46,454 nucleotides of DNA from an uncultured Nitrospira sp. GTDB lineage: Bacteria; Nitrospirota; Nitrospiria; Nitrospirales; Nitrospiraceae. The position numbers were made by a program, and so were the translations under genes. The stretch is from positions 1-46,454 of the forward strand of contig CABVRZ010000039.1 of the NCBI GenBank assembly GCA_902500775.1. The letters run 5' to 3'. The first letter of the stretch is position 1; the number at the start of each line of letters is the position of its first letter. The notes beneath the pieces are model-generated. The model did no database searches. It had not been told where the DNA came from and saw only the letters and a program-made list of their open reading frames with translations. Shown here one piece after another: positions 1 through 6,998 of the stretch.

Positions 1-100
1 ACCGTGACTCGCATCAGGCGCGGTCATCAGGCAGGAACACAGTCGCAATCAACGAAGGGGAGGATAACAAGGTATTTCTCAAGAGTCAAGAGGGCGATCC

Positions 101-1156
101 GTGTATAATTTAAAAATTATGACACAATCGAAAAATAGTTGCCCCATGCGTCGCCGAACACTCCTTGAAGCCTTCGGATTGGGAATCTTAGTCGGAAGCA
201 CCAGCGGCTGCGATGCCGTCGGCGGAATATTCGGCAGGATGTTCGCAGTCCCGCCGCGCGACACGACCTATTTCACCCCGAACAACAAGTTCTATGTAGT
301 TAATTATGCTGATGGTGCCGTCTCGGCCTCTCGCGAGCTGAACATTGAGCAGTGGAAAGTCCACATCACAGGCGCTGTGCACACTCCACTGTCGCTTGGC
401 TGGCGCGATATTTTGAACCGCGACTCCTACGATCAGATCTCCACACTCATGTGTATCGATACCCTCCCCGGTGGCGACAGCATGGGCACGGCGACCTGGC
501 GCGGTATCTCGCTGAAAAAACTGCTTCTCGACTGCGGCGTGGATACCGAGACCGCGCGTGACGTCGTCTTTCGCGCCATTGACGGCTATGACGACAGCAT
601 TCCATTCACACGCGCCATGCAAGATGACGTGATGCTCGCGTTTCTGATGAACGGAGAGAAATTGCCCAAGGAACACGGCTTTCCACTCCGCCTCATCGTC
701 CCGGGCCTCTATGGGATCAAGAACGTGAAATGGATTGTCGAGATTGAAGTGTACCCAGGCGATTACAAAGGATATTGGCAGCGCAAAGGATGGACCGACG
801 ATGGCACAATTAAGGTATTTTCACGCATCGATTCCCCTGGGCATTATCAAACCTTGCGCGGGCCTGAACATACCTTTCGCGGTATCGCGTTCGGCGGACC
901 GAACAGCATCAGCAAAGTGGAATTAAGTTTCGATGCCGGCCGCACATGGGCTGACTGCAAGATCGAACCGCCCATGTCACCCTATTCATGGGTGATCTGG
1001 ACCTACACCTGGCACCCACCCAAGCCGGGAAAATTCCAAACCGTCGTGCGCGCGACGGATACGAAGGGGCAACTTCAAATTGCCGAAATCGTGCGACCTC
1101 AACCAGCCGGCGCCAGCGGATACCACACGATCATTTCGGAAGTGGCGGGACTTTAA
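101..1156 (+). CDS. Sulfite-oxidase-like molybdopterin-dependent oxidoreductase, Tat-exported
   Basis: The 351-aa product resembles periplasmic oxidoreductases of the sulfite oxidase fold (YedY/MsrP and related). Near the N-terminus is a twin-arginine motif (RRRTLLEAFG, about residues 17-26), followed by a hydrophobic stretch and a Cys at 37 that may be lipidated, although the lipobox (STSGC) is poor. The central domain has the expected Mo-coordinating Cys, C118 in TLMCID, followed by the GTATWRG segment typical of pterin binding. The C-terminal third (about 240-345) fits the Mo-co dimerisation domain, with GGPNSISKVELSFDAG as its characteristic beta stretch. The substrate cannot be told from sequence. 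The GTG start at 101 has a GAGGG about 8 bases upstream. ATG 119 and ATG 146 are alternatives, and a TATAAT at 104-109 would favour one of these if it is the -10 box. No partner haem subunit is adjacent. Confidence 0.88.
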   Translation: MYNLKIMTQSKNSCPMRRRTLLEAFGLGILVGSTSGCDAVGGIFGRMFAVPPRDTTYFTPNNKFYVVNYADGAVSASRELNIEQWKVHITGAVHTPLSLGWRDILNRDSYDQISTLMCIDTLPGGDSMGTATWRGISLKKLLLDCGVDTETARDVVFRAIDGYDDSIPFTRAMQDDVMLAFLMNGEKLPKEHGFPLRLIVPGLYGIKNVKWIVEIEVYPGDYKGYWQRKGWTDDGTIKVFSRIDSPGHYQTLRGPEHTFRGIAFGGPNSISKVELSFDAGRTWADCKIEPPMSPYSWVIWTYTWHPPKPGKFQTVVRATDTKGQLQIAEIVRPQPAGASGYHTIISEVAGL

Positions 1157-1308
1157 GGCAGGCCATAGCCTTGCTTCCAGTTGTTTCCCCACGTCAACAG
1201 CGAGATTTCCCCGCATCACCATTCGGAAGGGCAGCAACGTATCCTACTGATCGGCCTAAGCCTACCGATTTAATCGTCCTATTTTGTCTTGAGGAAAATA
1301 CACCCTGT

Positions 1309-1618
1309 ATGCACATTAATCTCGTGAGGTTTGAATGGGACGAAGCCACACGAAAAGCCAATATCGCCAAAGATGGCATTGATTTCTGGGTTGTTCCGGA
1401 GATATTCGCGAGCCCAATGCTGGTTGGCACTGACACGCGCAAGGACTACGGAGAAACCAGAACGATCGGGTTTGGATTCATTCGGGGATGGCTCATCATG
1501 ATCATTTTTACTTGAACGCAAGCCGGACGTGATTCGAATGATCTCAGCCAGAAAGGCGAACACACGTGAAAAAGCCTACGACCAAGAAGCGATCGCGGAC
1601 GAACTGGGCAAGAATTGA
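1309..1618 (+). pseudogene. brnT: BrnT-family RNase toxin, frameshifted
   Basis: The reading frame from ATG 1309 begins like BrnT toxins (FEWDEATRKANIAKDGIDF, then DTRKDYGETRTIGFG) but stops at 1515 right after the IIFT strand. Moving one base, near the tt at 1513-1514, restores the conserved C-terminal part (TERKPDVIRMISARKANTRE) and runs to a stop at 1616-1618. The gene is therefore intact except for one extra base. The ISARKA motif is a hallmark of BrnT. BrnT is a RelE-like ribonuclease neutralised by BrnA. The restored frame overlaps the following brnA by 53 bases, which fits a translationally coupled pair. The frameshift would remove part of the toxin fold, so the copy is probably inactive unless the extra base is a sequencing error. 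Confidence 0.75.
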
Positions 1619-1832
1619 TGCCCTTAATAATTCGGAGATTGACACGTCAGACATTCCGGAGCAAAGCAAGGCATTCTTCAAGCGTGTCATACTCAGACTT
1701 CCCGAACGAAAAACTGCCGTCACAATCCGATTGGACCGTCAGGTCTTGGAGTGGTTTAAAACAAAGGGACCTGGGTATCAGACAAGAATCAACGCCCTAC
1801 TCCGCGCGTACATGGAAGCGCACAAGGCCTGA
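1566..1832 (+). CDS. brnA: BrnA-family antitoxin
   Basis: The 88-aa basic protein has the BrnA layout. A short N-terminal region is followed by the ribbon-helix-helix signature (KTAVTIRLDRQVLEWFKTKG, about residues 50-69, then GYQTRINALLRAYMEAH). BrnA proteins bind their toxin and repress their own operon. The GTG start lies inside the last part of the brnT frame, 53 bases before its stop, with no strong Shine-Dalgarno, which suggests translational coupling. Since brnT is broken by a one-base shift, this antitoxin may be an orphan. Confidence 0.8.
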   Translation: MKKPTTKKRSRTNWARIDALNNSEIDTSDIPEQSKAFFKRVILRLPERKTAVTIRLDRQVLEWFKTKGPGYQTRINALLRAYMEAHKA

Positions 1833-1970
1833 GGAGCTCAGCACTAACCAGCCAGCACCGGCACGAAGTTACGATTCTTTCAGAAGTGGAATCGATTGGC
1901 TGATCATTCCCTGAACTCAACTATCAATGATGAGGGATAGAGAGCGAGGTCAATATTTAAGGAACAGCGT

Positions 1971-2477
1971 TTATGTGTTCTTCGGTACAAGCTGGCGCGG
2001 CCTCTGAAATGTCTGAAGCACGAGCAATGCGACGCCGACGGTAATACACACATCCGCCACGTTGAAGATGCCGGTGCGGAGGTTCCCAATGCCAAGATTC
2101 ATGAAATCGACGACACGCCCATCATGGAACACACGATCCAAGAGGTTGCCTACTCCACCGCTCAGCACGAGACACCACGCAACCATGTGCAGCGTTGAGG
2201 GAATCTTGGTGAACAAGAGATACAAGGCCAGCCCGACGATCCAGATGGCTGGAAACACTTGAAAGACAATGACTCGGACTTCCTTCGAGAAGCTGCTGCC
2301 AAGACTAAGGAACGCGCCTGTGTTCTCAGCGTACTCTAGGCGGACTGTGTCATGGAACCACGATTGCGGAGACTCAAGGGCCAGATACTGCTGTGCTGCA
2401 TCTTTTGTGAGTCGGTCGCAGCCCACACAGAAGAACAGTAGCAAGAGAATCACTATGCTCTGCTTGAAACGAGGCAT
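1971..2477 (-). CDS. lspA: Lipoprotein signal peptidase (signal peptidase II)
   Basis: LspA cleaves signal peptides from prolipoproteins in the inner membrane after diacylglyceryl transfer. The 168-aa product from the ATG at 2477 is the normal length for the family. It has four hydrophobic segments, the CDRLTK segment after the first one, GGVGNLLDR (about 107-115), and the two catalytic aspartates D124 (RVVDFMN) and D142 (FNVADVCI). An upstream in-frame start at 2546 would add 23 residues without family character. The start at 2477 has a TAGGA about 8 bases upstream. The many lipoproteins in this window would be its substrates. Confidence 0.95.
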   Translation of the reverse strand: MPRFKQSIVILLLLFFCVGCDRLTKDAAQQYLALESPQSWFHDTVRLEYAENTGAFLSLGSSFSKEVRVIVFQVFPAIWIVGLALYLLFTKIPSTLHMVAWCLVLSGGVGNLLDRVFHDGRVVDFMNLGIGNLRTGIFNVADVCITVGVALLVLQTFQRPRQLVPKNT

Positions 2478-2573
2478 GGGCCATATCCTAGAGCCACTGC
2501 GAGGGCTCAACACCGAATCGCATAGACCTGTGAGGCCGGAGCTCAAGTACCTCGTGTCGTCAAGCGCGCAACC

Positions 2574-2810
2574 TCATCGGGACGATTGGGCTTTACGCGG
2601 ACGTCCAACTGGCAGCTTCCCTTTTCGCTTCTTGAACCGCTTCCCCTTTTCAAGTTTTGCGAGCGCGGATTGGATCGCCGATTCGACGACACCCGTGAGC
2701 GTCAGCTTAGGACTCCAATACACGACGGTTCGCAACCGTTCAACCATATCGGCGGAGAGCGATAGCGTGACTCTCTCCTTACGTTTCGTAATGCGCTGTT
2801 CCTGCCTCAT
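2574..2810 (-). CDS. Small ribbon-helix-helix DNA-binding protein
   Basis: This 78-aa very basic protein contains a segment typical of CopG/ParD-like RHH proteins (ERVTLSLSADMVERLRTVVY, then a second helix around GVVESAIQSALAKL). It ends in a lysine/arginine-rich tail with an AT-hook-like GRPRK. No toxin gene is visible next to it, so it may be a solitary regulator or an orphan antitoxin. Repeated operator-like sequences lie upstream at 2853-2890, consistent with autoregulation, which is usual in the family. The function is inferred only from the fold signature. Confidence 0.6.
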   Translation of the reverse strand: MRQEQRITKRKERVTLSLSADMVERLRTVVYWSPKLTLTGVVESAIQSALAKLEKGKRFKKRKGKLPVGRPRKAQSSR

Positions 2811-2852
2811 TGGACCATCTCCCTCCCGATGTACTCACTCCCACCATAATCG

Positions 2853-2890
2853 TCTATGCTTGCATAGCATGCCCCGTTCTATGCACGCAA
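2853..2890 (-). promoter_or_regulatory. Candidate operator repeats upstream of the RHH gene
   Basis: TCTATGC occurs twice, at 2853 and 2878, 25 bases apart. The first copy is part of a perfect inverted repeat, CTATGC-TT-GCATAG (2854-2867), and the second is followed by acGCA. The pair sits 43-80 bases upstream of the small RHH gene. RHH repressors usually bind tandem short repeats of this sort, so autoregulation is a reasonable inference. Confidence 0.4.
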
Positions 2891-2913
2891 GGGGCATCGA
2901 CAGCAACCCAACA

Positions 2914-2969
2914 TTATTGCTTTCTCAATATGCACTTTTTCTCTTCTGGTAGGAGCCGTACACCAGACT
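2914..2969 (-). pseudogene. C-terminal fragment of a short ORF split by the transposon
   Basis: Removing the transposon and one copy of its target duplication joins this piece to 6043-6130. The result is one open frame of 47 codons plus a stop on the minus strand (VYEGFDRMKN... to ...EEKKCILRKQ). The product is basic and has three Cys residues. I do not recognise it. An uninterrupted frame upstream continues to a stop near 6200, so a longer product with another start is possible. Coding status is uncertain. Confidence 0.3.
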
Positions 2970-2977
2970 GCCGCGAG
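2970..2977. repeat. Target-site duplication, left copy
   Basis: GCCGCGAG lies directly outside the left inverted repeat and is identical to 6043-6050 directly outside the right one. Eight bases is within the 8-9 bp usual for IS1-family insertion. Confidence 0.92.
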
Positions 2978-2993
2978 GGTAGTGGGTCCCTTT
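2978..2993 (+). repeat. Transposon left inverted repeat
   Basis: GGTAGTGGGTCCCTTT is the exact reverse complement of 6027-6042. The stop codon of the transposase begins at its last base. Confidence 0.92.
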
Positions 2994-3820
2994 CAATTGA
3001 GTAGCCCAATAATTTCTTCCAGGCTCCACACGTGATCGGCAACCCCTGCTTCCATAGCGGGAGTAACGCGGATCGTTTGGTGAACTTTAGCAAAATTATA
3101 GTGCATAAAGTGGATCGCCACGGCATGCGCTTGGTTCTCAAGCTTCTTACTGAAGGCATTGGTTAGCCTGGTCATGCGCCGCAGACTCATTCGCATAGTC
3201 AGGTTTTGCCGCTCAATATAGCTGGTTGAGATATGGGCCTCCTCCGGATTGCCCTGGATCTTAACCTTCCTCGCTCCGCAACATTCAGCCGGGCTATAAC
3301 GGGCCTGTCCTTCCCGAGGGGGAGCGGAATAGATCTTCTCTAGCATCGCATAGTCCACATCCGCACCGAACGCTCCCTCAACCGCTCGCAAGTAGGCTTT
3401 GTGTCCATCCGTGGTCAATTGAATGCGGTTAGCGAGCCGTGAGGCGAGATCATGAATAAACTTACTGGCATATTCTGCGCTCCGCCCACCAACAAGATAG
3501 GACACAATGAGCTTTGTGTCGGCATCAATCGCTACCCAGGTCCAGATATCGCCGAATCCAAGCTTGCCCTTATACTCTTCAGGAACGTTCTTCTCCTTCG
3601 CATAGCAGAAGCTCCAAATTTCATCACACTGAATACGCTGACAGGTTAACCGGCGAAGATGCTCATCTTGATAACGCGCACAGGCCGAACCGAGATCAAC
3701 CAACAGCTTCAGGACAGCCTTCTTGCATACGCCTGTCATGCGACAGGTTGCCCGAACACTATTCCCCTCAACTAGGGATGAAATCACTTGAACTCGTTTG
3801 GCTTGCGTCAGTTTGTTCAT
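2993..3820 (-). CDS. IS1-like DDE transposase
   Basis: The 275-aa protein starts at ATG 3820, which has a strong GGAGGAG just upstream. The in-frame start at 3862 would only add 14 residues that do not look like the family. The N-terminus carries a helix-turn-helix (NSVRATCRMTGVCKKAVLKLL). The catalytic core follows with D66 (QCDEIW), D138 (TTDGHKAY) and E203 (YIERQN), and the conserved WTWVAIDADTKL strand. No programmed frameshift is needed, unlike classical IS1 InsAB. All catalytic residues are present, so it could be active. The gene ends inside the left inverted repeat. Confidence 0.9.
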   Translation of the reverse strand: MNKLTQAKRVQVISSLVEGNSVRATCRMTGVCKKAVLKLLVDLGSACARYQDEHLRRLTCQRIQCDEIWSFCYAKEKNVPEEYKGKLGFGDIWTWVAIDADTKLIVSYLVGGRSAEYASKFIHDLASRLANRIQLTTDGHKAYLRAVEGAFGADVDYAMLEKIYSAPPREGQARYSPAECCGARKVKIQGNPEEAHISTSYIERQNLTMRMSLRRMTRLTNAFSKKLENQAHAVAIHFMHYNFAKVHQTIRVTPAMEAGVADHVWSLEEIIGLLN

Positions 3821-3849
3821 GGCTCCTCCGTTGTGACATGCGCATACTA

Positions 3850-3863
3850 CTTGAGCGCTCAAG
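3850..3863. promoter_or_regulatory. Perfect 14-bp palindrome between the divergent genes
   Basis: CTTGAGCGCTCAAG is a perfect palindrome 30 bases upstream of the transposase start and about 55 bases before the cargo promoter. It could be a regulator site limiting transposase expression. No direct evidence of the binding protein is visible. Confidence 0.35.
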
Positions 3864-3917
3864 CATGAGTCAATAGTCCTCTGAGGGTACGTTTAAAATA
3901 GGGGCCGCCAGGCCGAT

Positions 3918-3954
3918 TTGACATGCAATGTCCTTTTCTGCTAATTTTATTAGC
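3918..3954 (+). promoter_or_regulatory. Promoter with overlapping operator for the cargo operon
   Basis: A consensus -35 box TTGACA lies at 3918-3923. At 17-18 bases spacing follows an AT-rich -10 region (CTAATT/TAATTT). A perfect inverted repeat, GCTAAT-TTT-ATTAGC (3940-3954), covers that -10 region. A repressor bound there would block polymerase. The obvious candidate is the XRE-domain protein encoded by the second gene of the operon, giving autorepression as in many toxin-antitoxin loci. The first start codon is at 3989. Confidence 0.6.
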
Positions 3955-3988
3955 ATTAAATGGCCACTATGTCCAGAAGGAGGTTAGG

Positions 3989-4642
3989 ATGGCAAGTCTC
4001 AATGTGCCGACACCGGAAGAAGTTAAAAAAGATATTGAACCAGTGTTCCCAATTATCCACACAGCGCTTGAGCAAGGCACATTGCAGGCACGAGAGTTTT
4101 TTGAACGAGAGGAAAAGGAAAAGCAGATCGACCGATATTTAGCGCCGAACTTAGTTCGCTGGTGGGCCAAGAGATATTTACAACAGGCTGGCTATCAGAT
4201 TTCTGACGATCAGATGGATTATAGTTTTCAGTCCCTTCCTAATAACGGCTTGTACATGAAGGCTGGACGATACCGACTCCGGATACTGAAATCAGACGAT
4301 GGTGATGCGCCCGTTCCAGGAGATTCAGTATCCAGACAGAGTTTTTATCAGCAAACCAGCATTGTCTTTACGACCGAAGACGGTGTTGAAGTCCAAGAGG
4401 ATGTTATTAATCTTCTAGTTCTCTGGGACACAGATTTAATGTATAACCTAAATAATCTTTCGTTGGCATATCCCAAGTCTGGCGGTAGCACCAAAGCCTC
4501 TGTACAGCTTTATTGGCACGTTCCAATTAAGCATCCCGCGTTCTCCTTCACTGTAGACGCAAGCACCGAACCAGTACAGGAGACTGATAATTTGCCATTG
4601 ACCCTTAAGAGAATCGAAGAAAAGACAGAAGAGGCAGGATGA
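3989..4642 (+). CDS. Uncharacterised protein, candidate toxin or partner of the ImmA-type protein
   Basis: The ATG at 3989 has a strong AAGGAGG just upstream. The in-frame start at 3923 lies within the promoter and is rejected. The 217-aa protein has no signal peptide or membrane segment. Its N-terminal 60 residues look helical and charged (AREFFEREEKEKQIDRYLAP), and the rest looks beta-rich (GLYMKAGRYRLRILKSDDGD, SIVFTTEDGVEV, VQLYWHVP). I see no catalytic motif. It overlaps the downstream XRE/Zn-peptidase gene by 4 bases (ATGA), so the two are translationally coupled. The order of an unknown ORF followed by an Xre-COG2856 protein matches toxin-antitoxin pairs predicted by comparative genomics. 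It could be the toxin, or the target cleaved or bound by the peptidase. Confidence 0.7.
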   Translation: MASLNVPTPEEVKKDIEPVFPIIHTALEQGTLQAREFFEREEKEKQIDRYLAPNLVRWWAKRYLQQAGYQISDDQMDYSFQSLPNNGLYMKAGRYRLRILKSDDGDAPVPGDSVSRQSFYQQTSIVFTTEDGVEVQEDVINLLVLWDTDLMYNLNNLSLAYPKSGGSTKASVQLYWHVPIKHPAFSFTVDASTEPVQETDNLPLTLKRIEEKTEEAG

Positions 4643-5721
4643 TATTTGGTGAACGTGTACGGCAAGCAAGAGAATTTCGCGGACTCACTCAGAAACAGCT
4701 AGCTAACCGGCTGAAGATAAATCAGTCCGCTATTGCCCAAATTGAAACCGGTCGCACACAGCCAGGCGATGATGTACTGGATGGCATTGTTTTGCAGACT
4801 GGCTTCCCTATTAGCTTTTTCAGAAAGCCTCCAACGACGGAATTTCCCCTGGGCACGCTATTGTTTCGTGCCAGGGTCCTCAGCATGCGACAAAGACGCG
4901 AAGCCCATCAATATGGGCAGCGAGTTTATGAACTTCTAGAAGCATTGGAGCACCACTTCACTCCTATTCCCGTGTCCATCCCAACCGTAAGCGATGAGCC
5001 TAAGGCAGCAGCGCAGTTGTGTCGTTCAGCAGTTGGGCTCAGCCCTGATACGCCTATTGAAAATCTCACTCGATCTATAGAGAAAGCTGGCGTCCTAGTT
5101 CTTGCTCTTCCAACCAATCTAAAGAAAAGAGACGCATTTTCATTATGGGGTGGAAGGGATTCATTGCGTCCAGTAATCGTACTATGCGGGTATCCATCTG
5201 GGGATCGATTGAGATTTAGTCTCGCCCACGAGCTGGCACATTTAGTTCTTCATCGAGCAATCAAGGGCGACACGCCAGAACTAGAAAGAGAGGCAGATTC
5301 ATTTGCTGGTGAGTTCTTAATGCCCGAAGAGGCAATTCGGAGAGAACTTATTTTGCCGATTACATTAACGACGCTGGCCAAGCTGAAGTCGCGATGGAAG
5401 GTATCAATTCAAGCTCTTGCGCACCGAGCATATGAACTGGGAATCGTTTCTCAACGGCAGTACAAATATCTAAGGCAACAGATTATCAAACAAGGATGGC
5501 TAAAGGATGAGCCTATTACTATCCCAATTGAAAAGCCGAGGGCACTTAGCCAAATGGCAGAAACTCTTTATGGAAAACCCATGGACTATAGAAGAGTAGC
5601 GAATGCTGCCTATTTGCCTGTAAGTTTAACACGAGACATACTGCAAGCTCATGCTGGAGGCAATCAACAGGAACATACCGGCAAGAGTTCACCAAGGATT
5701 CTTAATTTCCAGAGACCTTAA
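4639..5721 (+). CDS. XRE-HTH / ImmA-IrrE-type Zn peptidase (COG2856), putative antitoxin or regulator
   Basis: The 360-aa protein has an N-terminal XRE helix-turn-helix (ERVRQAREFRGLTQKQLANR, about 5-60, with INQSAIAQIETGR as the recognition region). A metallopeptidase domain of the ImmA/IrrE type follows, with H197-E198-x-x-H201 in LAHELAHLVLH and a downstream acidic helix EREADSFAGEF (E218/D220) that supplies the third ligand. About 110 C-terminal residues form an extension I cannot assign. Such fused proteins act as repressors or antitoxins in mobile elements, where the peptidase cleaves a repressor or partner protein. The operator over the cargo promoter is its likely binding site. It ends one base from the stop of the convergent basic-protein gene. 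Confidence 0.85.
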   Translation: MIFGERVRQAREFRGLTQKQLANRLKINQSAIAQIETGRTQPGDDVLDGIVLQTGFPISFFRKPPTTEFPLGTLLFRARVLSMRQRREAHQYGQRVYELLEALEHHFTPIPVSIPTVSDEPKAAAQLCRSAVGLSPDTPIENLTRSIEKAGVLVLALPTNLKKRDAFSLWGGRDSLRPVIVLCGYPSGDRLRFSLAHELAHLVLHRAIKGDTPELEREADSFAGEFLMPEEAIRRELILPITLTTLAKLKSRWKVSIQALAHRAYELGIVSQRQYKYLRQQIIKQGWLKDEPITIPIEKPRALSQMAETLYGKPMDYRRVANAAYLPVSLTRDILQAHAGGNQQEHTGKSSPRILNFQRP

Positions 5722-5722
5722 A

Positions 5723-5977
5723 TTATTTTTGACGACTCCAACGAGCACGAGCTGCCTCTTTTGCAATAGCCTTACGTTGTTTAGTGGTAAGTTTAGCCGC
5801 TCTCGCCTTCCCGCCCTTCAACCCACCTAACCGGCCAAGCGCAACAGCGGCAGGATTCTTTTCTGGTTGGTCTACCTTCTTGTTTTTAGGGGGTTCTTCA
5901 GTAGGTTCTCCGGTCGCAGCCTTGAGGATCTCAAAGGCGTTGACATTCACATCTGTGGATAGTTTCTTTTTCTTCAT
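5723..5977 (-). CDS. Small basic histone-H1-like / RNA-binding-like protein
   Basis: The 84-aa lysine- and alanine-rich protein contains the recurrent NPAAVALGRLGGLKGGKARA block, followed by LTTKQRKAIAKEAARARW. This block is found in small bacterial proteins often annotated as histone H1-like or RNA-binding. Nucleic acid binding is inferred from charge and this motif. No specific role is established. The start has AGGAG three bases upstream. It converges on the XRE/ImmA gene with one base between stops, and lies about 50 bases inside the right inverted repeat, so it belongs to the transposon cargo. Confidence 0.7.
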   Translation of the reverse strand: MKKKKLSTDVNVNAFEILKAATGEPTEEPPKNKKVDQPEKNPAAVALGRLGGLKGGKARAAKLTTKQRKAIAKEAARARWSRQK

Positions 5978-6026
5978 GCTCCTAGCTTACATGACCGCTT
6001 AAGCAGGAACAAGGTGGGGGCTATTC

Positions 6027-6042
6027 AAAGGGACCCACTACC
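6027..6042 (-). repeat. Transposon right inverted repeat
   Basis: AAAGGGACCCACTACC is the exact reverse complement of the left repeat at 2978-2993. Inside it, ctattc pairs approximately with the gagtagccc region beside the left repeat. Confidence 0.92.
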
Positions 6043-6050
6043 GCCGCGAG
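6043..6050. repeat. Target-site duplication, right copy
   Basis: GCCGCGAG is identical to 2970-2977 on the other side of the element. Confidence 0.92.
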
Positions 6051-6130
6051 TACTTCTTCTTGGTTGTCTCATAACAGAACACTCCCCTTCCACAGGCCCG
6101 ATTCTTCATCCGATCGAATCCCTCATACAC
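6043..6130 (-). pseudogene. N-terminal fragment of the short ORF split by the transposon
   Basis: This fragment reads VYEGFDRMKNRACGRGVFC and onward on the minus strand from a GTG at 6130, and joins in frame to 2969-2914 once one duplication copy is removed. ATG in DRMKN is an alternative start. The sequence from about 6131 to 6379 beyond it holds no gene I can support. Confidence 0.3.
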
Positions 6131-6379
6131 AATATGAAATGAAGAGACACCAGCCTGTTCATTTCCATGCCGTAATCTACATTGCTTTCCTAAGATTTAT
6201 GCCCTAGTAACACTCACAAAATACTTCCCTATGAGACCGTTTTTCTACTTGGCCTTGTTTCTTGTTGTTCATTCCAATTAAAAGACATCTCCAGACGTTT
6301 ACAAAGCCTTTCCAGCCTCGTCAAAGGGGAGTCAGGTAACGGACGGAGAGATATGTCTGTCGGTGCGAAGGAGACGCTC

Positions 6380-6994
6380 ATGGGGATGCGGCATATGACC
6401 GTACCAGGGAACATCGTCGTGGCTGGCATCTTTCTGATGCTGCTGATCATTTCATCCTGCAGGACGCACCAAAACATCGTGATTCATCAATCGGATAGCC
6501 TCTCCGTTCTTCTGCGCGAACTCCCTGCGGGCTACCCTTCGATCGAACCTTTTCATCATCCTCGTACGATACCATCCGAAGTGGTATTCAATATCCTGGA
6601 GCCCCTGACCTATGATGTGGATGCTCTTTTACCATTTTCTAAAGCGCAACCCCGGAGGTTGTTCTCCAAACCTCAAGCAGAACAGTTAGCACCTCTCTTG
6701 TCCAAAGCCTTGAGCCTTGCCCCTCCACAGCAGGCCACAGCCTTCACCATTACCGAGATGGAAAAACCGGATCGGCAAACGACAGGCTTCGCGTTTGTGC
6801 TCAATAATGAGATACATCTCATCATTGAAACCTTGCGCCGTCCCTTGTATGAAGGGGAGCAGAAAGCCTATCAACACCCTGTATCCCGCTGGAGCCTGCG
6901 GACAGCCGTCAACCAACGCCTTTATGCGCGCCACGCCGAGGGAAAGGGAGCTATGACGAACTGGATCATCACTCCCCTTCAACAAGGACCGTGA
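6380..6994 (+). CDS. Outer-membrane lipoprotein of unknown function (paralogue of 16768-17700)
   Basis: The start at ATG 6380 is preferred for its AAGGAGA six bases upstream. An in-frame ATG at 6353 (GGAGAG upstream) would add nine residues. The 204-aa product has a lipoprotein signal with C27 (LIISSC). The mature part contains FSKPQAEQLAPLLSKALS, then TTGFAFVLNNEIHLIIETLR. These two blocks align with FSEEEIAFLGPLMSTALS and TTGGLLFARGRLFHLWLTHYR in the lipoprotein at 16768, so the two are paralogues. No known domain is recognised. Its stop is five bases before the porin start, so it opens the porin/binding protein/two-component operon. Confidence 0.75.
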   Translation: MGMRHMTVPGNIVVAGIFLMLLIISSCRTHQNIVIHQSDSLSVLLRELPAGYPSIEPFHHPRTIPSEVVFNILEPLTYDVDALLPFSKAQPRRLFSKPQAEQLAPLLSKALSLAPPQQATAFTITEMEKPDRQTTGFAFVLNNEIHLIIETLRRPLYEGEQKAYQHPVSRWSLRTAVNQRLYARHAEGKGAMTNWIITPLQQGP

Positions 6995-6998
6995 TGGC

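Larger units (their letters stand above)
2978..6042. mobile_element. IS1-like transposon with passenger genes
   Basis: This 3,065-bp element is bounded by 16-bp perfect inverted repeats (2978-2993 and 6027-6042) that begin with GGTAGTG, matching the GGnnnTG ends of IS1-type elements. It is flanked by the 8-bp duplication GCCGCGAG. One DDE transposase gene lies at the left end, its stop overlapping the left repeat. The remaining 2.2 kb is cargo: a promoter/operator, a 217-aa protein, an XRE/ImmA-type protein and a convergent histone-like gene. Elements of this family are normally about 1 kb with only a transposase, so this is a cargo-bearing derivative. The identical duplication argues for a single, fairly recent transposition of the whole unit. 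Confidence 0.9.

Noticed and set aside
188..676. Long minus-strand ORF inside the molybdopterin oxidoreductase
   Set aside because: It is a shadow of the real gene on the opposite strand with no family character.
2853..2897. CRISPR-like repeats near TCTATGC
   Set aside because: Only two short copies with no regular spacer; they fit an operator better.
3923..3988. N-terminal extension of the 217-aa cargo protein (MQCPFLLILLALNGHYVQ)
   Set aside because: It overlaps the promoter and the palindrome, and the strong Shine-Dalgarno lies before the ATG at 3989.
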